Positions 11,113-24,566 of a stretch of DNA of 64,000 bases are shown in pieces. The first letter of the stretch is position 1. Each line of letters begins with the position of its first letter. A program made the translations under genes and the position numbers. This stretch comes from Amaurobius ferox (taxonomy: Eukaryota > Arthropoda > Arachnida > Araneae > Amaurobiidae), in NCBI GenBank assembly GCA_951213105.1, contig OX578152.1, positions 69,601,180 through 69,665,179 of the forward strand, read 5' to 3'. Below the pieces are notes generated by a model. The model did no database searches. It was not told the origin of the DNA and saw only the letters and a list, made by a program, of their open reading frames with translations.

Positions 11113-11310
11113 TGTTGTTGTTGAGACCCAGACCGTCCGACCTACAGGAAAGGTGTAAGGTAACAGTTTGGGCGGCCGGGAAGAGCCACCCAATTCAGAC
11201 CGGAACCCAGTGCGGGAGGCATCCATAGGGACCGTATCCTCTTTCCCCTGCCATCAACCCCTCGGAAGGACTTACGGAACCACATGTTTAACGTGACTCT
11301 ACTGCTTCGT
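11113..11310 (-). mobile_element. 5S/tRNA SINE body fragment
   Basis: On the minus strand it ends in the (CAA)n tail and matches the 3' ~190 bp of the SINE at 7.8 kb (GGGTTCCGGTCTGAATTGGG, CACGTTAAACATGTGG on the minus strand). The head is missing, so it is 5'-truncated, consistent with incomplete reverse transcription. Confidence 0.85.
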
Positions 11311-11585
11311 GTAAACAGTTAGTTTGGATGTTTGTAACAGCCCGTGTTATGTTCTGTTTCAAAACATGCAGGTTTGAAGCTCACCAACGTTATGATAGGT
11401 TATGAAGCCTTCTAAATTTACCTTCTGAAGAGTCACCACGGTATTACACTGTCGAGTGTAGACCACCTTTACAAGTAAAGAACGTTGGGATAAAGTAGGG
11501 CTCATATTAAGCACAAATCAACAGTCACTCAAAGAACTTCTAACTGGCCGAACGTCAGCTCTTCCTTTTTAAAAGGAATGAGAGG

Positions 11586-11666
11586 CGCTGCTGTCACGTA
11601 CGCGCTAAGAAATTTTCATAATCTATCTAGGTATGCAAATTTCCTAGTGCGTACGTGACAGCAGCG
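11586..11666. repeat. Inverted repeat (hairpin) inside the TIR element
   Basis: CGCTGCTGTCACGTACGCGC at the left pairs, with one mismatch, with GTGCGTACGTGACAGCAGCG at the right. The match extends a few bases further in, around a short AT loop. It may be an internal foldback of the transposon. Confidence 0.8.
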
Positions 11667-11834
11667 ACAGAATCTCCTTTATCGTCGACTTTTGGTACTA
11701 AGTTATTTTTTGCGGAATTCATCTCCCAATGCTTTCCACAGTCTGTGCTTGAAATTTGGTTTCATTTCGTTCATTAGTTTTAGCTGTAGATGCCTCCAAG
11801 CAGGGAAAGTTATTTTATAGCCACCCTGTATATA

Positions 11835-13743
11835 CAGGGTGTCCCAAAAATATTGGCCCCGGTTTTTATACCTTAAATATTGATCTTAGATATATTTAAT
11901 AAATTACAAAGTTGCGGAAAAAAAGGTTCATAATTTTATGAAATCGATTACAATTTTTAAGGGAATTAAATTTTAAGAATTACAAAATTTAATTTTTATA
12001 CGACCCTCGTACAAAAACATTTCCAATGAGTAAAATGTGCCCTATACATTAATAAGGTGATGTACAAAATTTCAGCATTTTATCATAAAAAGTCCCAGAG
12101 ATATGGAAAGAAAAAAATGCTGATTTAAACTACTTTTCGATGCATCGATATGGAGTTTCAGAGGGGAAAAATCGTGTCGGCAGATCGCGTTTCAGGGGTC
12201 ATACACAAATTCCGAAAGAAAACAATGATTACATAAATAAATAATAATTTTGCTATTTATTGGTACAAAAGTATCTATACTGTGTAGAAATAATAACTTT
12301 ACATAAGATTACAAAACTTTTCAATATGTTTTCCATCCTTGTCAAAGATCCATTAAAGGTAAGAGGCAGATATTATTTGCCTTATGCTATATTTCTGCGT
12401 TGCGTCATTTGCACTCTTGCTGCAAATATTTATATTACTTTCCTTATATACATAATGTATAAGGAATGTATTGTGACGGGGTCGAAAATTCTAATTCGAG
12501 TTTTCGACGGGAGAGCACGTTTCAAGCATCCCTGATCACGAACCAAACATTTTTGAAGTGATGTCTGTGTGTGTGAAAGTATGTGTGTGTGTGTGTGTGT
12601 GTGTCAGTGAGACTTTGGAGACGATAACTGACGAACGAATGAACCGATTCAAACGAAATTTGGTACAAAAATCACAATTTGTAAACACTGAAAGTCTGTT
12701 GTTTTTATACGTAATCGAATGTTCAGAACCCCCCAAAATTTTCGAGTGAAATTTTGAAAAATTCGTCAAAAAATCAAAACCGCTAATAAAGTTACAATAA
12801 TACACATTTCTTATGTAATTTTTCATTAGAAAACGATTGGCATAAATTTTAGAACGCTAACATGAACCGTTCTCGAGATATTGCACATTTAAAAAAAAAT
12901 CAAAAAGTCATATAAAATAAAAAAATACATTTCCTATTGAGAAACATGTTCTCTTTTCATATGTAATACCCTGCGATAAATTGGGTGACATCATTCTCGT
13001 GGATCTAGCTCGTTCCATTCATGAAAAAAGATACTTTGAGTAATACTTTTGTATTTGAACACCAATAGTCATTTATCCGCTGTAAGAATAACTTATTTCT
13101 TCGTCCATAATGCTTGGCGAGATTTTGGTGACAAATTTGGTGGAATGTCGCCAACTTGGCGACTTTTTTAAATGCTGCTAAATTAACGAAAAACTCGCCA
13201 AATGGATAAAAATGACGCTAAATTAATGACGACTCATTGATGATGACGATATGGAAAATGACGACTCATTGACTATCTTGGAAATAAATAAAAAATTAAT
13301 TTAATATCTTGGAAATTCAATATCTTGGAAAGAATACAAATAACTACTATAAAAATAATCTATTTTTTTTACTGTAAAAGTAGTAAATTCATTGGATTTT
13401 ATAAGGAAAGTCATGTGCTGCCCACATCAGATTTTTTTAATTTGTGATTAATCTCTCAGCAATTTTGTTTAAACATATTTCTGGGATTTTTTATGATAAA
13501 ATGCTGAAATTTTTTACATTACCTTATTAGTATATGGAGCACATTTTACTCATTGGAAATGTTTTTGTGCGGGGGCTATATAAAAATATAAATTTTGTAT
13601 ATCTTCAAATTAAATCCCTTGAAAATTTTTACCGATTTCATAAAATTCTGTGCCTTTTTAACGAAACTTTGTAATTTATTATATATATCTAAGATTAATA
13701 TTTAAGGATTAAAAGTCGAGGTCAATGATTTTGGGACACCCTG
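11835..13743. mobile_element. Tc1/mariner-type MITE (family D), copy 1, split by family A copy 4
   Basis: Ends CAGGGTGTCCCAAAAATATT and ATGATTTTGGGACACCCTG are inverted repeats flanked by TA. After removal of family A copy 4 (12,434-13,440) about 900 bp remain, and much of the left half is an inverted copy of the right half (GCATTTTATCATAAAAAGTC against its complement), so it is partly foldback. No transposase. Confidence 0.8.
12434..13440 (+). mobile_element. Family A (HINE-like) repeat, copy 4, inside family D
   Basis: Starts ATTACTTTCCTTATATACAT and ends CTGCCCACATCAGATTTTT. A short GT tract lies at about 12,560-12,606. It is nested in the D element, so D is older at this site. Confidence 0.85.

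Positions 13744-13745
<2 letters not shown>

Positions 13746-13789
<44 letters not shown>
13746..13789. repeat. TA microsatellite, right continuation
   Basis: (TA)n after the D element; the same array as 10,607-10,791, split by two insertions. Confidence 0.9.
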
Positions 13790-13792
<3 letters not shown>

Positions 13793-16700
13793 GAAGAATT
13801 TTTATTTTACTTGTATTATATATACCTGAGATTGATAATTAATTGAAATTGTTCTGCATAGCAACAATGAAAAGAAGATGGATTGAAGTGTAAATGTGAT
13901 ATCAAAAACGACTATACAATAAGATGTTGAAGAATATAATTAGAACATTATAAATAAAACATTATAAATAAAATAGGTACTAACGTGGTATAAAATACCC
14001 ATTTTCCCTGTTCCTATATATGTTAAGGAGTGGAAAAAGAAATACATGTGGTAAAGATGGGCGAATATAATCCCTTAACTACACACTTAGATTAAAATTT
14101 TATAAATCATAATGTAATGCAGGTACTTAAGGTACTAATCCTCTTGTTCCCTGCATAAACATATATTATATATATATATATATGAGTACAGCGACTAATA
14201 ATGCATATCCCCCCAAGTTTGTTATTAAAATTATAAACTCAGTGTATCAACTTTCACTCGATAACATCCTAGAAAACATTCCCAATTATAGTGACTAACA
14301 TACAGTGAAAAAAAAAATGAAAAATAATAAACTAAGTCAAAAACATTAGAAAAATCAAAAAATCGGAAAATAAGATGCATTAACATTAATGTTTTGAATT
14401 TTATTTTCGCAAAAAAAAATGCAACTTTTGTCAGTATTGAAACTCCGATTTGAGCGCCCTTATAATGGTGTATAGTGGCATTCTCGTTTATCCAGTTTTC
14501 CTATGAATTACTTGTTTAGTACGAATTTTCATCTTTGATTCATATTCATATTCAGGATTGCATATTTGGGAAGTTAATATTCTGAATTGTTTGTCCGCTC
14601 TCCAGCTTAGACTCACTGGACGGGTCTGGGAGTATTACCGTGAACGTTCGTACTGCCTCCCTGTTAGAATTTCGACTTGTTCATTCCGGTGCTTCTAGAT
14701 TAATCTGTTGAGGTTGATCGTGTGGTGAGGTGAAATTTTACACATAAATACAATAAACTTAAACACATAAATACATTAAAGATACTCACCAAATAGTTCC
14801 ACCAGGCTCAACCGCGTTAACGTATAGTGGGGTCCGATTGGACCTAAGTACATTGCATTTACTACAACTAAATAATCACTCCCTTTTGTGGCCAACTAAC
14901 AATTTTTATTTATAGAACACATGAAATCTCAAATTTAAACATTAATATACAAAATACACAATTACAAAGAGTTCCCAAATTACCTAAACTTGACCTCGGG
15001 GTGCACGGTTTATTTTGCATTAATTTGCATATTTATAAAATCCAAATTTGTAATTAATTACTTTTTGTTAAGAACACAATATGTATATTCAATTTTGCAA
15101 AAACTCCCATTTATCATAACCTTGCCCTTACACTATTGGATTACATCAGCTACTTAAACATTCATGTATACATTTTAAAATCAATATATAATTTCCATAC
15201 CTTCATACATAGGACTCTCACTGAGTGCTGTAGCTGACCTCTGCACGTAGGAAAGGGTGGCACAATTAATTGAATGTTTATTAGTTCATTTATTCCGATG
15301 GTTCGTGGAAAACACTACCAGTCCGGGCAACACTAGGTTGCATATCATCGGTCATAAGTTATTGTCAAGTATTTTTTTTGAGATGGGCACACCGTCCACT
15401 TTCCTTCTCCTCCTCCTAATATCTGCCTCAGTCCCAGCGGCTCTTGAGTGAGCATGCGTACAGGTTTTGCCAAATATATATATACGTTTTCGTAGAGGCT
15501 TGTCTGCTGCTTAGGATCCCGGAATTGCGCTACGCCAACACTCCGTACACGCAGTTGCGTAGTGAAGATTTGGCTGAGAATGGTCGAAACCGTTCTAAAA
15601 TTAGCTGTTACTAATTTCTACCACAGCTGCAAATAACAGAAGCTGTTTCTGGAAAATACATGTACTACCCTAGAGTCTGTAACCCCTGATTAGGTAACAT
15701 GCACCGGTTCAGTGAACTTGCAGAAACTGCCGCACTACAAATGTCGTCAAGTGCCGCCTACTTCGTGGCCCGGATGTGTTCCTAGCGCAAGTGCTCAAAA
15801 GGAACCCAGGAGACCTTTCTCCATCAAACTCAGATTGCGTCTGAGCCTTTTTTCAAATTTCTAAAACTTTCAACTTTACAAACACAGGGGAACGACACAA
15901 AACAGGGAGGAAATCCCCCCCACTCTCATTCGCTGTTCCCAAACGCTATAAAAATAGGAGGTCCAAAAATGCTTCACCATTGGTCTAGAAGCGACGCTAA
16001 TTTTTTATGCGTTCCACTAAAAAAACAAGAACCAGAGGGCATTCTCGAGAACCGGGTGGTCCCAAGGAGGTACCCCGACGCGAGCCACACCTGACAGGGC
16101 TATAAATTTTCAAAGATTTGTAGCTCAACTTTGACATTTTGCTGCAATTAAATCTCTGAATATTTACAATCCATGTCAGTGCGCACACAACCCAACGGCG
16201 CCAAAAAATCCCAATTCCGTCTGTGCAAAGGCCTAGCTATAAACATAAATCACAAAACATAGTATACATTTCACTATATTTACACCATTCCCTTTTTTCC
16301 CAGGGTTATGTATCAAAATATGTGAAAATCTTGTCACAGATCGTGTATACACGTGGTGGAAGAAGACGGGTTCATACCGCATGGTAATACAAATTTTCTT
16401 AATGTATCCTATTTTCATTTTTTCAATTTTTGTTGCCTGTAGTCTGAGTTTAAGCATTTATAGTGATGTGCTATTGCTTAATCTGAAACAGGCATTTGTT
16501 TGAGTTAATTAGAATTAAATACTCAGACCTGAAGATGAATTTAGTTCTGATTAATCATCGAATTTGGGACGGTGCTGTTCTTTTCTCTTATCGTCATTGT
16601 GGCCGTGAATTTGCTTCTATGGTGATGTTAATATTACTTGAATTGTTTTTTTATTTTTACATAATTCTTATTATTACATATTTCAAATATATATATATTA

Positions 16701-18568
16701 CAAAATTATAAGATGCGATAAAATATTAAAAAAACTATTATCAAATTGAAATTTTAATTTTATTAGCGCTCTCGCTGTATTGCAATTTTAATTTTATTAG
16801 CGCTCTCGTGCTGCATAGAATGTAAATGTAAGAGATCAGACGCCGGCCGCATAGGCCGCATGCGACTTACAGGCATGAGCCCCCCATAGGGGAGAGTGGA
16901 GGTTTAAGGTCACAAAGGTGGGCATCAAGCTTGTTTATGATGTATATCTTATCCTTGTGTTTGTCCCACTGATGTCGGTGGTTTGCCTCCTTCTGAAAAA
17001 AATTGTATGGGCGCCCAGGCCTACAGACCGCCGGTTGCCGATCATCTCCGACTTTGAAAATAGAACATCATTATGATATTATGAGTATTATGATGCTGTA
17101 AAGTATTACGTTAAAGTATTGATGCTATACATTTATTTTCTCCAGACAAAATGCGATTCCTAATTTTCATTATTCGACTACAGTTCAGTTCATTCAGACT
17201 ATCTTATTATCAACATCAGACTCAATACAATTTAAGAATTTATAGTTCATTTTGTGCAGAAAAAAGTTTATAAATTGTTGGCAAGGCCGCCAATTTTGCA
17301 AATTGAGTTGTGTTTTATAGCTATGAAAGGCAAAACTAAACCTTTTTCTCCCGTTAAATCCTTTTTATAGGTGGATGTTCAATAAATTCCAAAATTCTTC
17401 CTGTAAATATAGAAGCTGTACCAAAACTTATAAAGTTATCTTTAAACATTTATAAGAAAAGAAAAATTTTAGATTAAACCCGGGTTAAATGTCTATAGTT
17501 TTTTAAATTGAAGATCACGGGCATGTATTATTAAAATGCAGATCACAAAAATTTTAATACACTCAATAGAGTTTAATGTTTTATATTAATATAAACTTTT
17601 GTGAAAAACAATTCATGGAAAGTAAAAAATTCCGAAACCTTAAAACTATGTTGTTGCCAGCTATCTCTTGGAGTTCTGGTTAGACAGCCGTATGATCGTG
17701 GGTTAATTGGCCATGTCTATTTTAATGGTAAATATGTGCGACTTAAGTTTAAGGAAGTATTCACATTTAATTTGAAAACTTAAATTTTAATTCTTGAACA
17801 AAATACTACAGATAATGCGTTATAAAAATACATGAGATGATTACTTCCAAAAATATTAACTAAAATAAAAACATTACTGGAAAATTTAAAAAATGTCACT
17901 TCTTTTTTGATATAATAATACCGCAGGATTGCATACATCGATTAATGATGGGCATGTTTCGTGCAACCAGGGATGGCAACGAACATACTTAATCCAGTCA
18001 GCTTTAATCTTTGCTATTATAATCTTTTTCGCATTTTATACATTCATTAGTGATCAAAATCATCACGATGCACAAAGTTCTACAAAAAGTTCTACAACAG
18101 CATTTCTTCTTATTTTGATTTTTCCTAGGCAGAGTCCTAACGTTCTTAATTTTTGTTCTCTGCTTTACTTTACCTATATTTTTTGATAAAGTTAGAATAG
18201 TAACATGGCGTCTCTGATGTTTGGGTGTAGTGCGAATTTTGTTAATCAATGGAGCAGGTGCAATATCGGTCAAAAAGTTTGTGAGGGTCCGCCCACTCGT
18301 TGCACTCTGCTTGGAAGTGCTGGACTGTGGTTCAGAAGCTTTGTGAGCAGAGCTAGATTCAGCGAGCTAGACTCAGCACAGACAGACCACAGATCTATCT
18401 CATCGAGCCCTTGATTATGATTCCAGTTTTCCATTTCCTCTCCAGTGTTTTTCTCAGCACATGAAATTCAATGGAAGCTTGTCGGACTGACGTGCCATTA
18501 CGTATTGCTTTAATAGCTTTAAATAAATCATCTTGTGGCCACTCCCCACGGTTGCTACCCCTTTTTTT
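13790..18568. other. Long stretch without recognised genes
   Basis: Only short frames without motifs on either strand. A roughly 40-bp unit containing TTTTATTAGCGCTCTCG is duplicated in tandem at 16,746-16,810, and a small TA tract lies at 14,165-14,184. GC rises somewhat at 15,230-16,230 and 16,840-17,050, which may mark old repeats or an unrecognised exon, but I see no splice-supported coding signal. Confidence 0.4.
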
Positions 18569-21412
18569 AACACTTTACAACAAAGTTGAAAAGTGTTTAT
18601 GACTTTGTTCATTCTGTCTGTCTGTCTGTCTGTCTGTCCGTTAGCACGATAACTGCCGTAAAAATGACTTCATCAAAATGAAATTTTAGTATGTTGTTCA
18701 GACGGTCTGTAGGACCTATGGGAATATAAATGAATAATATCACCCAATTAGTTTTGGATTGAACCCGGGTTGAAAAAATGAAATACATTGAGCCCTATGG
18801 GACCTAATTCTTCAAACATTTTTTAAGCGGATTTAAAATTCACAAATTGCTTCGAAAATTTTAGGTAATAGTCAAATTGTTCCATAAAATATATAAAAAA
18901 AAATTCAGCGAAATATATTCAGTAGTTTCTTAAATAAAAATTAAAATAATAATTACACATCTTATATGAAACGATCACGTGACCATGATATGAAACGATC
19001 ACATGACCCACTTCAAAATGATATATGGCATCCATCTTGTTTCAAAATCGTGATTTTTTATTCTTTTTAATTCATATTGAGTGTTGTATCCATCCTAAAA
19101 CTACTTTATTTTTGCTTAAATTCTGTGCATCTACATACTAAAACTACACAATGACAATATATTTGAGTTTAAATTCTCATTCAAATTTGATTATTTCTAC
19201 AACTAAGCCTATTTTTCACCTATGTAAAATGTAAACAGCAAAATATGTAGAATGAGTTGTATTAGAATTACTGTATTTCTTTAACACAAAATAATTCAGT
19301 CCATGGAGTCTGCATGGCTGATATGAATGAAATATTAATTGATTTTATAAACAGAAAGACGATTTTTTTCGATGAAGTTTTAAGCATAGAGTTTATGAAT
19401 TGTAGCTCCATGGTCTTAATTTTTAAATAAAATAAATTATTATAGTATTGTGATGAATGAAATGAATGAAATCCTGCTTTTATAGAGAGATCCAGGCGTG
19501 TTATTTTTTCTATGACGTCATTTGAATTTATTTCGGTTGTTTTCGATGAAGTTTTCAAATATAATAAATTATCGTAGTATTATGATAGTTTTAAAAATAT
19601 TACCGTGGAATGTATTGCATTTTAGAGATATTTAAACCAGGCAATTTATATTTCAATGCCGTCATTTGAATGAAGTTTATTTTTTTCAATGAAGGTTTAA
19701 GTTTCCAAATATAATAAATCAATGTAGTATTGTGATAAGTTTTAAAATATTACCGAGGAATGTATTGCATTTTCGACTTTTTTAAATAAAATTGCATTGA
19801 AGTTGGAAAGTGTTTCATAATCAATGCTTTAAGCATGATTGATCTTTCTTGTTTAACAAATATATTTGGCACTTGAGAAAAAAAACGAGAAGCTGCTTAA
19901 CATACATGTTGCAATAATCTATCTAGTCAAATTACCCTGAAAAGTGTGCGCCATCTATCTTTAATAAACGGGATAGATGACCATGGCGCACAAATACAAC
20001 GTTTAGTAACTTATTTAAGCTCGTTTACAAGATTTTAACTTGATATAAACTGTAATATTACTGGACGGAGAAAAATTTTGAGAGGATGGAAATATAAACA
20101 AGAAAGATCAATCATGCTTAAAGCATTGATTATGAAACACTTTCCAACTTCAATGCAATTTTATTTAAGAAAGTCGAAAATGCAATACATTCCTCGGTAA
20201 TATTTTAAAACTTATCACAATACTACATTACTTTATTATATTTGAAAACTTAAACCTTCATTGAAAAAAATGAACTTCATTCAAATGATGGCATTGACAT
20301 ATAGATTGCCTGGTTTAAACATCTCTAAAATGTGATACATTCCTCGGTAATAATTTTAGAATTATCATAATACTACGATAATTTATTATATTTGAAAACT
20401 TCATTGAAAACAACTGAAATTAATTCAAATGACGTCATAGAAGAATAACACGCCTCGATCTCTCTGTAAAAACAGGATTTCATTCATAACTTTCTCCCAT
20501 TCATTTCATTCATCACAATACTATAATAGTTTATTTTATTTAAAAATTAAGACCATGGAGCTACAAGTAATTAAACTCTATGCTTAAAACTTCATCGAAA
20601 AAAATCGTCCTTCTCTTTATAAAATCAATTAATATTTCATTCATATCAGCCATGCAGACTCCATGGACTAAATTATTTTGTGTTAAAGAAATACAGAAAT
20701 TCTAATACAACTCATTCTACATATTTTGCTGTTTACATTTTACGTAAGTGAAAAATAGACTTCGTTGTAGAAATAATCAAATTTGGATGAGCATTTAAAC
20801 TCAAATATATTGTATTTGCGTTGTTTCAGTATGTAGATGCACAGAATTTAAACAAAAATAAAGTAGTTTTAGGACGGATACAACACTCAATATGAATTAA
20901 AAAGAACTTAAAAAATCACGATTTTGAAACAAGATGGATGCCATATCTCATTTTGAAGTGGGTCATGTGATTGTTTCATCTCATGGTCACGTGATCGTTT
21001 CATATAAGAGGTGTAATTATTATTTTAATTTTTATTTAAAAAACTACTGAATATATTTCGCTGAATATTTTTTTATACATTTTATGGAACAATTTGAATT
21101 TTACCTAAAATTTTCGAAGCAATTTGTGAATTTTAAACCCGCTTAAAAAATGTTTGAAAAATTAGGTCCCATAGGGCTCAATGTATTTCATTTTTTTAAC
21201 CCGGATTCAATCCAAAACTAATTGGGTGATATTATTCATTTATATTCCCATAGGTCCTACAGACCGTCTGAACAACATACTAAAACTTCATTTTGATTCA
21301 GTCATTTTTACTTTTACGGCAGTTATCGTGCTAACGGACAGACAGACAGACAGACAGACAGACAGAATGAACGAAGTCATAAACACTTTTCAACTTTGTT
21401 GTAAAGTGTTAA
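18569..21412. mobile_element. Foldback element with 1.3-kb inverted arms
   Basis: The left arm (18,569-19,854) and right arm (20,097-21,412) are inverted copies of each other around a 242-bp spacer. Tips are AACACTTTACAACAAAGTTG and CAACTTTGTTGTAAAGTGTT. Next come a TCTG/CAGA tandem (five to six units) and TTAGCACGATAACTGCC. The inner ends carry AATCATGCTTTAAGC-type words near AAGAAAGATCAATC. The spacer holds its own hairpin (TGTGCGCCAT near 19,944 and its complement near 19,990). No transposase. Foldback transposons and MITE-like giant inverted repeats have this shape. Confidence 0.9.
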
Positions 21413-21885
21413 AAACGTTATATACTTACAAATCCGCTGTTTTTTTAGCGCTTGACAATACAAATCTTCTTCTCGAACATCTGACTCATAACTGTGCGAT
21501 TAGCGTTGCCATCTATAGGTTACTAAACAAATGACAACGATTGGCCATCTAACCCGGGTTTTATCTTATATAATAATTCCTCCTGCATACTGCAATGAAG
21601 ACTTTTTTTCTGAAAAAAAAAAGATTAAACATTTATTTACAATTATTTAGATTCCATTTAAAACAACGTATCATATCAAATTCACGGAACCATCTGTAAG
21701 GAGCATTTCTAAAATTAAGACCAAGGTTACATTATGCATAACAATATCCTTGAACCGGTTTCCTGGTTTATGTGACCAAAACAAAAAATCGTCTGCGGTA
21801 CAAACGCATTTGAGTTCATTCCATTGCTAAGTGACATGATATAATTTTCTTGTAATAGATTACATGAACAGTTTTTAAGATATTA
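21413..21885. other. Intergenic, nothing recognised
   Basis: AT-rich; no gene or repeat family identified. Confidence 0.4.
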
Positions 21886-22648
21886 TTAGGAAGACGTCTA
21901 TTTTTAGGAAGACGTCTGTGTGTGTAAGGGTGTATCTGTGTATGTTTCTGTGTGTCTGTGTGGATATTGCATCCACTCTAATTGAAAAACTAATGGACCG
22001 AACTTCATACAATTTGGTAAGTATGTTTGTTGTAGGAAATCCTGATGTTCATTAGATTATAGTACGATTCGTAATAAAAGAATCTGCCTTCTTTGCGAAA
22101 TGGCCGCAGAAATTGCCTTTATCCACTCTAGCTAAAAACTAATGGAACAAATTTAACAAAATTTGGTGTATAATATTTCAATAACCTACAAGTGATTTAT
22201 ATACCAAATTTAACAAAATTTTGTATATAAATCATTTGTAGGTTATTCTAGTACGATTCGAGAAAAAGGAACGGGCTATTTTTGCGAAATGGCCCTCAAA
22301 AATTGTTATATATAAAAATAAAAGACTACGTGTGCTCAATTACATCAATTAAATTCCTATTTTTTACGTGATTTTTGATAACAAAAAGAATAAGACTAAT
22401 CCCATTACTCTAGGGCTAGTCGTTCTTGAGATATTCTAGTTTCTTTGCCTTTTCGCTACGCCACCTTTGACAATAAGTCCAGCTATCAAATGAGAACCAA
22501 ATTTAAGTTTAACGTGCAAATTCAATGTCATTTAAAATACTTATGGTTGTTATTTTGTGCAGATAAACTCAAATTATTATTGAAGAAATAAAGAGAACGA
22601 ATATGAGTCTGCAGAGAAAGACATGTGTTGTCCACATCAGAATTTTTA
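21886..22648 (+). mobile_element. Family B (HINE-like) repeat, copy 1, lacking the palindrome end
   Basis: Begins in the AGACGTCTGTGTGTG microsatellite block, then carries the duplicated 'ATCCACTCTAA..AAAACTAATGGA' units and ends CAGAGAAAGACATGTGTTGT followed by CCACATCAGAATTTTT. Confidence 0.8.
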
Positions 22649-23049
22649 ATAATATTACAACAATGATTTATAGAAGTGAACGGGGATTATTTTCAGGCCA
22701 TTTCGAAAAAAATGTATGATCTATATTTAAAGATCCATCAAATTTTTGTCGAATAAAATGTTCAACAAATTTAAGCTGTGTACCAAATTTTAACTCTCTA
22801 GGATGTAGGAAAGTGCATTAAAAATGCCATCAAATAAGTATAACATGAAGAGTTATATAAAATTAAAAAAAAAATGAAAAATTGTTATCTACCAAATTTA
22901 TTTTAAAATGTAAAACTTCTCTTATATGCAAAATGGTTAAACACTTGGAAAGATATTTATTATATAATATATCTCTCTTTTCTTTCTGGAGGATATCCCA
23001 AAGTCAGAATTTAATTGAATTTGCTTTTTTCCCTATATTAAGTAATTTT

Positions 23050-23412
23050 TAATTAAAAAACAGCTTAACATATTTTATTGAATTTTTTTTTATATATTCT
23101 ATGGGATAATATGAATATTTTCTAAAAATTTCGAAGCAATTCGTGAATTTTAAGTTTTCTTAAAAAATGTTTGAAAAATTAGGTCCCGTAGGGTTCAATG
23201 TATTTCATTTTTTCAACCCGGGCTCAATAAAAAACTAATTGGGTGATATTATTTATTTATATTTCCATAGGTCCCACAGACCGTCTGAAAAACATACTAA
23301 AATTTCATTTTGATAAAGTCATTTTTACGGCAGTTATCGTGCTAACGGACAGACAGACAGACAGACAGACAGAATGAACAAAGTCACTTTTCAACTTTGT
23401 TGTAAAGTGTTA
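23050..23412 (-). mobile_element. Solo arm of the foldback family
   Basis: Matches the outer ~350 bp of the right arm at 21.06-21.41 kb, including CCCATAGG-type words, the CAGA tandem and the tip TTGTTGTAAAGTGTTAA. Confidence 0.8.
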
Positions 23413-23434
23413 ATAAAAATGATGCTAGCAGTAC

Positions 23435-24228
23435 AGGCCTTTCTCTACAGACCCAAATCCCTTTTCTCTTTATTTCTTTAAAAATTCATTAAGTATTATT
23501 GCTCTGAAGAACACGCATACTTATTTGAAATTATACTGAATTTGCACTTTTCATTCAATTTTCGTTTTCATTTGGTAACTGAACTTATTTTCAAAGGCGG
23601 GGCCGCAAAAATGCGAAAAAACTAAAATATCTCGAGAACGGTTAACCCTAAAGTAATGGGGTGGATTTAGTATTATTATTTCCATTGTAAAAATTTGCGA
23701 GTAAAACAAGCATTTCATTCATACATTTGAGCATACATAGTCTTTTACTTTATATTTTGACGATTTTTGCGGGCTATTTCGTAAAACAAGACAGGTTTTT
23801 GTTCTAATCGTACCAGAATCTAATCAGCATCAGGGTAACCCACATGTGATATATCTACCAAATTTTGTAAAATTCGGCCAATTAGTACTTTAGCTAGAGT
23901 GGATACATGCGATTTTTGTGGGCCATTAAAAAAAAAATAAAGCAGATTCCTTCATCCCGAATTGTATCAAAATTTAACCAGCACTCCCTGAGTCGCACAC
24001 AAGCGACTTACCAATAGAATTTTATGAAATTTGGTCAATTAGTTGAGTCAGAGTGGATACATACATTGCATACACACACACGCACACACACAGACGCTAC
24101 GCTAAAAATAGTTTTTTCGAGTTCTAGAGAACCCAAACTGTGTCGATCCGTCGAAAACTCGAGTTGCGATTTTTGACACGATTCCAATACTGTCCCTATA
24201 CATTGCCATGCATTGCAGGGAAAGTAAA
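23435..24228 (-). mobile_element. Family B (HINE-like) repeat, copy 2
   Basis: Minus-oriented copy missing the extreme CAGATTTTT end. It retains the inner units, a short CA tract (24,073-24,090) and the palindrome end CATTGCCATGCATTGCAGGG followed by AAAGTA. Confidence 0.8.
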
Positions 24229-24566
24229 AGCAGTAAGAATTAATTACACAATACGTTCCCTTTTCGTATGCAAAATTATATAACAAATATATCACCATCA
24301 TTCATGCGGATCAAGCTCATTCCATTTACGAGAGAAAATATTTTTTTTTGCAATATTTTTTTTTTGACGCCCAATAATTCGTAATAGTTATTTATGGCAC
24401 TGGATATTAATTTAATGTCAGTTAAATTTTTAAGAGAACTTTGTACGAGAGTATGAAATAAGCCATTCTGTCTGGACTGATAAATTTATCAAAAGTGCCC
24501 AATTTCAATTTATGTGGTATTAATTCAAAGCTGTCATTTAGCTGTGGGTGAATCTTGGAGACCATT

